Positions 61,372 to 64,000 of a stretch of 64,000 nucleotides of DNA are shown here, piece by piece (position 1 is the first letter of the stretch; every line of letters begins with the position of its first letter). The DNA comes from Paracidovorax avenae ATCC 19860 (GTDB lineage Bacteria > Pseudomonadota > Gammaproteobacteria > Burkholderiales > Burkholderiaceae_C). Under the pieces are notes generated by a model. The model was not told the origin of the DNA. It made no database searches and worked only from the letters and a program-made list of their open reading frames with translations. The translations under genes were made by a program, and so were the position numbers. The DNA lies in contig NC_015138.1 of NCBI RefSeq assembly GCF_000176855.2, positions 3,658,001-3,722,000 of the forward strand. The letters are read 5' to 3'.

Positions 61372-62835
61372 TCAGCCGCGGCGGCGCTCCAGCCCCGCCT
61401 GCTGGTAGTAGCGCAGTTTCTCCGCGTACATGGCCTGGTCGGCACGGTGCACGGCCGCCTCGACCTGGTCGCCCGTGGCCGCGATGGCCGTCCCGATCGC
61501 CAGGCTCAGCGGCTTGCCGGGATAGAACTGGTTGTTGAGCTCCAGCAGCGATGCGATCCGATCGGTGACGACCTGTGCGCCGCGCTCGTCGCAGGCCGGC
61601 AGCAACAGGGCGAATTCGTCGCCGCCGATGCGCGCAGCGCAATCCGGGGAGTCCACCGCCTTGCTGAGCACCTCGCCCACACGGCGCAACATCGCATCGC
61701 CCGCCGCATGACCGTACTCGTCGTTGATGGCCTTGAGCCCGTTCAGGTCCACGACCACCACGGCCACCGGCCAGGGACCTTTGCGGACGAGCCGGTTCAG
61801 TTCCTCCATGTAGAAGGCGCGGTTGCGCAACTGTGTGAGTACATCGTGCTTGCCGAGGTACTCCAGATAGGCCTCCGCCTTCTTGCGCGCCGTGATGTCC
61901 ACCAGCGACAGCAGCACCATGGACCAGTCGTGCCTGCGTTCGTCCAGCACGGCGAACTGCATGTGGATGTACACCGGCTCGCCCGAGAGGCTGTAGTTCA
62001 CGACCTCGCGCTGCTGCACCAGCTTGCCGTCCCACAGGTCGAGCAACTGCTCGGCGAACGACTCGGCCATCTCTCCGCGGAACACCTTGCCGATCTGCTG
62101 GAGCAACTGGTCCTTGCTGTCGGCGCCGAACATCTCCAGCGTCTGCTGGTTCACGTCGATGACGCGGATCTCCTGCATGCAGCGCGTGACGAACTCCGGA
62201 TGCACCTTCAGGAACGTCTTGAAATCACGGATGCCCTGCGCGCGCACGTCGTCCAGCAGGCGCTTGACGCAGCTGAAGTCCTCCACCCACAGCGATACCG
62301 GTGAATGCTCGAACAGGCCCCGCGCATACTGCTCGCTGCGCAGGAGTGCCGTGCTGGAGCGGATCTGGTCGGTGTTGTCCTCGAGCGAAATCAGCACGCG
62401 GTCCCAGCGGTCCTCGTGTCCGGGCAGGATGCGGCCGCGGATATGCACATCGAGGCGGCGGCCGTCGAGCGCATAGTTGACCGTCTGGTTGGAGAATTCC
62501 AGCGAACCGGACCACAGCTGCCGCAGCTCGGAGATCGCCTGCTCGAACATGTCGCCGCGGAACACCTGGTCCAGCGAGGCCAGCAGCGTGGCCTGGTCGG
62601 GCGCGGCAAACAGCTCCAGCGTGCGCCGGTTCACCCGGAGCACCTTCAGGCTCGCGCCGTACTGCTGCATCCGCGCGGGGTCCTCGCGCACATAGGCCTC
62701 GGCATCCACGACTCCCTCGCTGCGCCAGCCGTCGAGCAGCGACTTCAGCGCGCTGAAGTCCTCCAGCCACAGCGACACCGGGGCCAGGTCGAACATGTGT
62801 TCAAAATCGTTGTCCGACGAGGGAGGGAAGGTCAT
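61372..62835 (-). CDS. diguanylate cyclase with duplicated PAS-like sensory region
   Basis: This 487-residue protein has two homologous modules of about 140 residues, each with the pattern F-x-x-(A/S)PVSLW(L/V)EDFS, then a helix, then VN-x-(R/Q)TLE(L/M)F and an FRG(D/E)M block. A GGDEF domain follows, with active-site RIGGDEFALLLP and VVVDLNGLKAINDEYGHAAG. It has no membrane helix and no EAL domain, so it should make cyclic-di-GMP from a cytosolic signal. The ATG at 62835 has GGAG upstream; frames run to 62919. Confidence 0.87.
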   Translation of the reverse strand: MTFPPSSDNDFEHMFDLAPVSLWLEDFSALKSLLDGWRSEGVVDAEAYVREDPARMQQYGASLKVLRVNRRTLELFAAPDQATLLASLDQVFRGDMFEQAISELRQLWSGSLEFSNQTVNYALDGRRLDVHIRGRILPGHEDRWDRVLISLEDNTDQIRSSTALLRSEQYARGLFEHSPVSLWVEDFSCVKRLLDDVRAQGIRDFKTFLKVHPEFVTRCMQEIRVIDVNQQTLEMFGADSKDQLLQQIGKVFRGEMAESFAEQLLDLWDGKLVQQREVVNYSLSGEPVYIHMQFAVLDERRHDWSMVLLSLVDITARKKAEAYLEYLGKHDVLTQLRNRAFYMEELNRLVRKGPWPVAVVVVDLNGLKAINDEYGHAAGDAMLRRVGEVLSKAVDSPDCAARIGGDEFALLLPACDERGAQVVTDRIASLLELNNQFYPGKPLSLAIGTAIAATGDQVEAAVHRADQAMYAEKLRYYQQAGLERRRG

Positions 62836-62924
62836 TTTTCGGAGCACTCCGTGCATGTGGGCCCTGGGGAGGTGGATTATCGGACGCACCCGCGTCCGGC
62901 AAGCCCCACGCCGTGGCATGGACG

Positions 62925-62957
62925 AAAAAAAGCCAGCCTCCAGGGCTGGCTTTTGCG
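62925..62957 (-). terminator. terminator of the RNA helicase gene
   Basis: On the minus strand AAAAGCCAGCC pairs with GGCTGGCTTTT around a 5-base loop, followed by a T run (plus-strand A run at 62925-62931). It lies 15 bp past the helicase stop codon at 62970. Confidence 0.85.
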
Positions 62958-62969
62958 GTCATGCGGACT

Positions 62970-64000
62970 TCAGCGGGCCGGACGTGCCGGACGCTTGCGC
63001 GCATCGTGCGGTGCGAACGACGGCTTGCCGCCGCCCGCGCCGGGCTTGGCAAAAGCCGGCTTGCGGGGCGCGAAATCACCACCCCGGCCACCGCCCTCGC
63101 CACGGCCGCCTCCGAAGCCGCCACGCGCCGGCTCGCCGAAGCCCTGCTTGCGGCCATAGCCATCGCCGTCGCGGCGCGGACCGAAGCCCCGCTGATCGTC
63201 GCGGGGTGCGAAACCGCGCTGGTCGTCCCGGGGAGCGAAGCCCCGGCTGTCATCGCGGCCACGGCCATGGCGATCGCCGAAACCACCGCGGCCGCCGCCA
63301 CCGTTCGGGCGGCGATCCCGGAAACCGCCACCGCCTTCGCGGCCGCGGCCGCCGAATTCCGGACGGGCTTGCGGCGCGCGCTGCTGCGGCTCCAGGCCGG
63401 CGATCACGTCGGTCTTGAACTGCTGGCGGCTGTAGCCTTCGATGTCGAAGATCTTGCGGCGGTCACGAAACTCGGCGAACGTGACGGCCAGGCCGTCGCG
63501 GCCGGCACGACCCGTGCGGCCGATGCGGTGCGTGTAATCCTCGGCCTTCATCGGCAGGCCGAAGTTGAAGACGTGGGTGATCGTGGGCACGTCGATGCCG
63601 CGGGCCGCCACGTCGGTGGCCACCAGGATCTGCACCTGGCCGTTGCGCAGTGCCATCAGGCGGCGGTTGCGCAGGCCCTGGCTGAGTGCGCCGTGCAGCG
63701 CCACGGCCGAGAAGCCTTCCTGCTGCAGGTCGTTGGCGAGGCCGTCACATTCCACCTGGGTGCTGGCGAACACGATGGCCTGGTTGATGGTGGTGTCACG
63801 CAGCCAGTGGTCCAGCAGCTTGCGCTTGTGCTGGGCGTTGTCGGCCCAGAACAGCGTCTGCTTGATGTTGGCGTGCTTTTCCTGCGGGGAATCGATCTGC
63901 ACCTTCTTCACCGATGCACCGCCGTCGTGCATGACGCGCATCGCCAGCTGCTGGATGCGGGGCGCGAAGGTCGCGCTGAACATCATCGTCTGCTTGCGCT
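62970..64000 (-). CDS. DEAD-box RNA helicase (RhlE-like), C-terminal part
   Basis: The window holds the last 343 codons; the N-terminal part with Walker A and DEAD lies beyond the right edge. Motif III (MMFSATF), IFASTQVECDGLANDLQQEG-type helicase C sequence, motif V (LVATDVAARGIDVP) and VI (YTHRIGRTGRAGRDG) are intact. The tail of about 150 residues is Gly/Arg-rich with a short tandem unit, RGFAPRDDQ, repeated about three times, a typical RNA-binding extension of RhlE proteins in this group. Confidence 0.9.
   Translation of the reverse strand, partial: RKQTMMFSATFAPRIQQLAMRVMHDGGASVKKVQIDSPQEKHANIKQTLFWADNAQHKRKLLDHWLRDTTINQAIVFASTQVECDGLANDLQQEGFSAVALHGALSQGLRNRRLMALRNGQVQILVATDVAARGIDVPTITHVFNFGLPMKAEDYTHRIGRTGRAGRDGLAVTFAEFRDRRKIFDIEGYSRQQFKTDVIAGLEPQQRAPQARPEFGGRGREGGGGFRDRRPNGGGGRGGFGDRHGRGRDDSRGFAPRDDQRGFAPRDDQRGFGPRRDGDGYGRKQGFGEPARGGFGGGRGEGGGRGGDFAPRKPAFAKPGAGGGKPSFAPHDARKRPARPAR

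Overview
The window is about 64 kb of very GC-rich (roughly 70 percent) chromosomal DNA from a betaproteobacterium. Gene content (polA-DUF2782-thrB order, several Bug-type solute receptors, an RhlE-like helicase, imelysin/di-haem operon) and codon use suggest the Comamonadaceae, most likely Acidovorax or a close relative. This is an inference from gene families; no 16S rRNA is present. Genes are densely packed on both strands, with one IS110-family insertion sequence, one MITE-like inverted-repeat element and one tRNA gene. There is no CRISPR array and no convincing prophage.

Layout. 1-9.3 kb: the start of an alpha-2-macroglobulin-like gene, an OpgC-like acyltransferase, an SGNH hydrolase, an MFS exporter divergent from a LysR regulator, a Bug receptor behind argH, and a LytS/LytTR two-component pair. 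9.3-14.4 kb: an IS110 element with a long noncoding flank, an exported homologue of argininosuccinate lyase, a ZIP metal transporter and a Tat-exported dienelactone hydrolase. 14.4-17.3 kb: a GbsR/MarR regulator and a four-gene operon (DCC protein, NAD epimerase, DoxX-like, DUF2269) that share a palindromic operator candidate. 17.3-17.6 kb: a 270-bp MITE-like element whose CTAG flanks supply the stop codons of both neighbouring genes. 17.6-21.8 kb: a D-amino-acid module (Asp/Glu receptor, Asp/Glu racemase, FAD dehydrogenase, LysR). 22-25.1 kb: two tandem paralogous secreted proteins of unknown function, an unknown protein and an IPTL-CTERM surface protein.

25.3-38.2 kb: polA, DUF2782, thrB, a membrane protein, a PhoX-type phosphatase behind a fourfold 11-bp Pho-box array, and a Fur-box-controlled iron operon (imelysin, di-haem protein, imelysin, DUF1513). 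38.3-42.6 kb: the most unusual cluster, a five-gene operon encoding a collagen-like exported protein, an aspartyl/asparaginyl beta-hydroxylase, a sulfotransferase, a type I periplasmic binding protein and a phage-tail-collar (Mdp-type) protein. I propose it as a candidate surface-fibre modification system.

42.6-64 kb: uvrD, an RpiR regulator divergent from an M20 peptidase and Bug receptor, guaC with a structured leader, tRNA-Lys(CTT), a TetR regulator with twin operators opposite a DUF1348 protein, a KGG stress protein, and a dedicated sigma-54 system (NtrC-type activator and hybrid kinase divergent from a second-type rpoN with its own -24/-12-like promoter). It ends with a copper module, a Bcr/CflA exporter, a diguanylate cyclase with a duplicated sensory region, and the C-terminal part of a DEAD-box RNA helicase.
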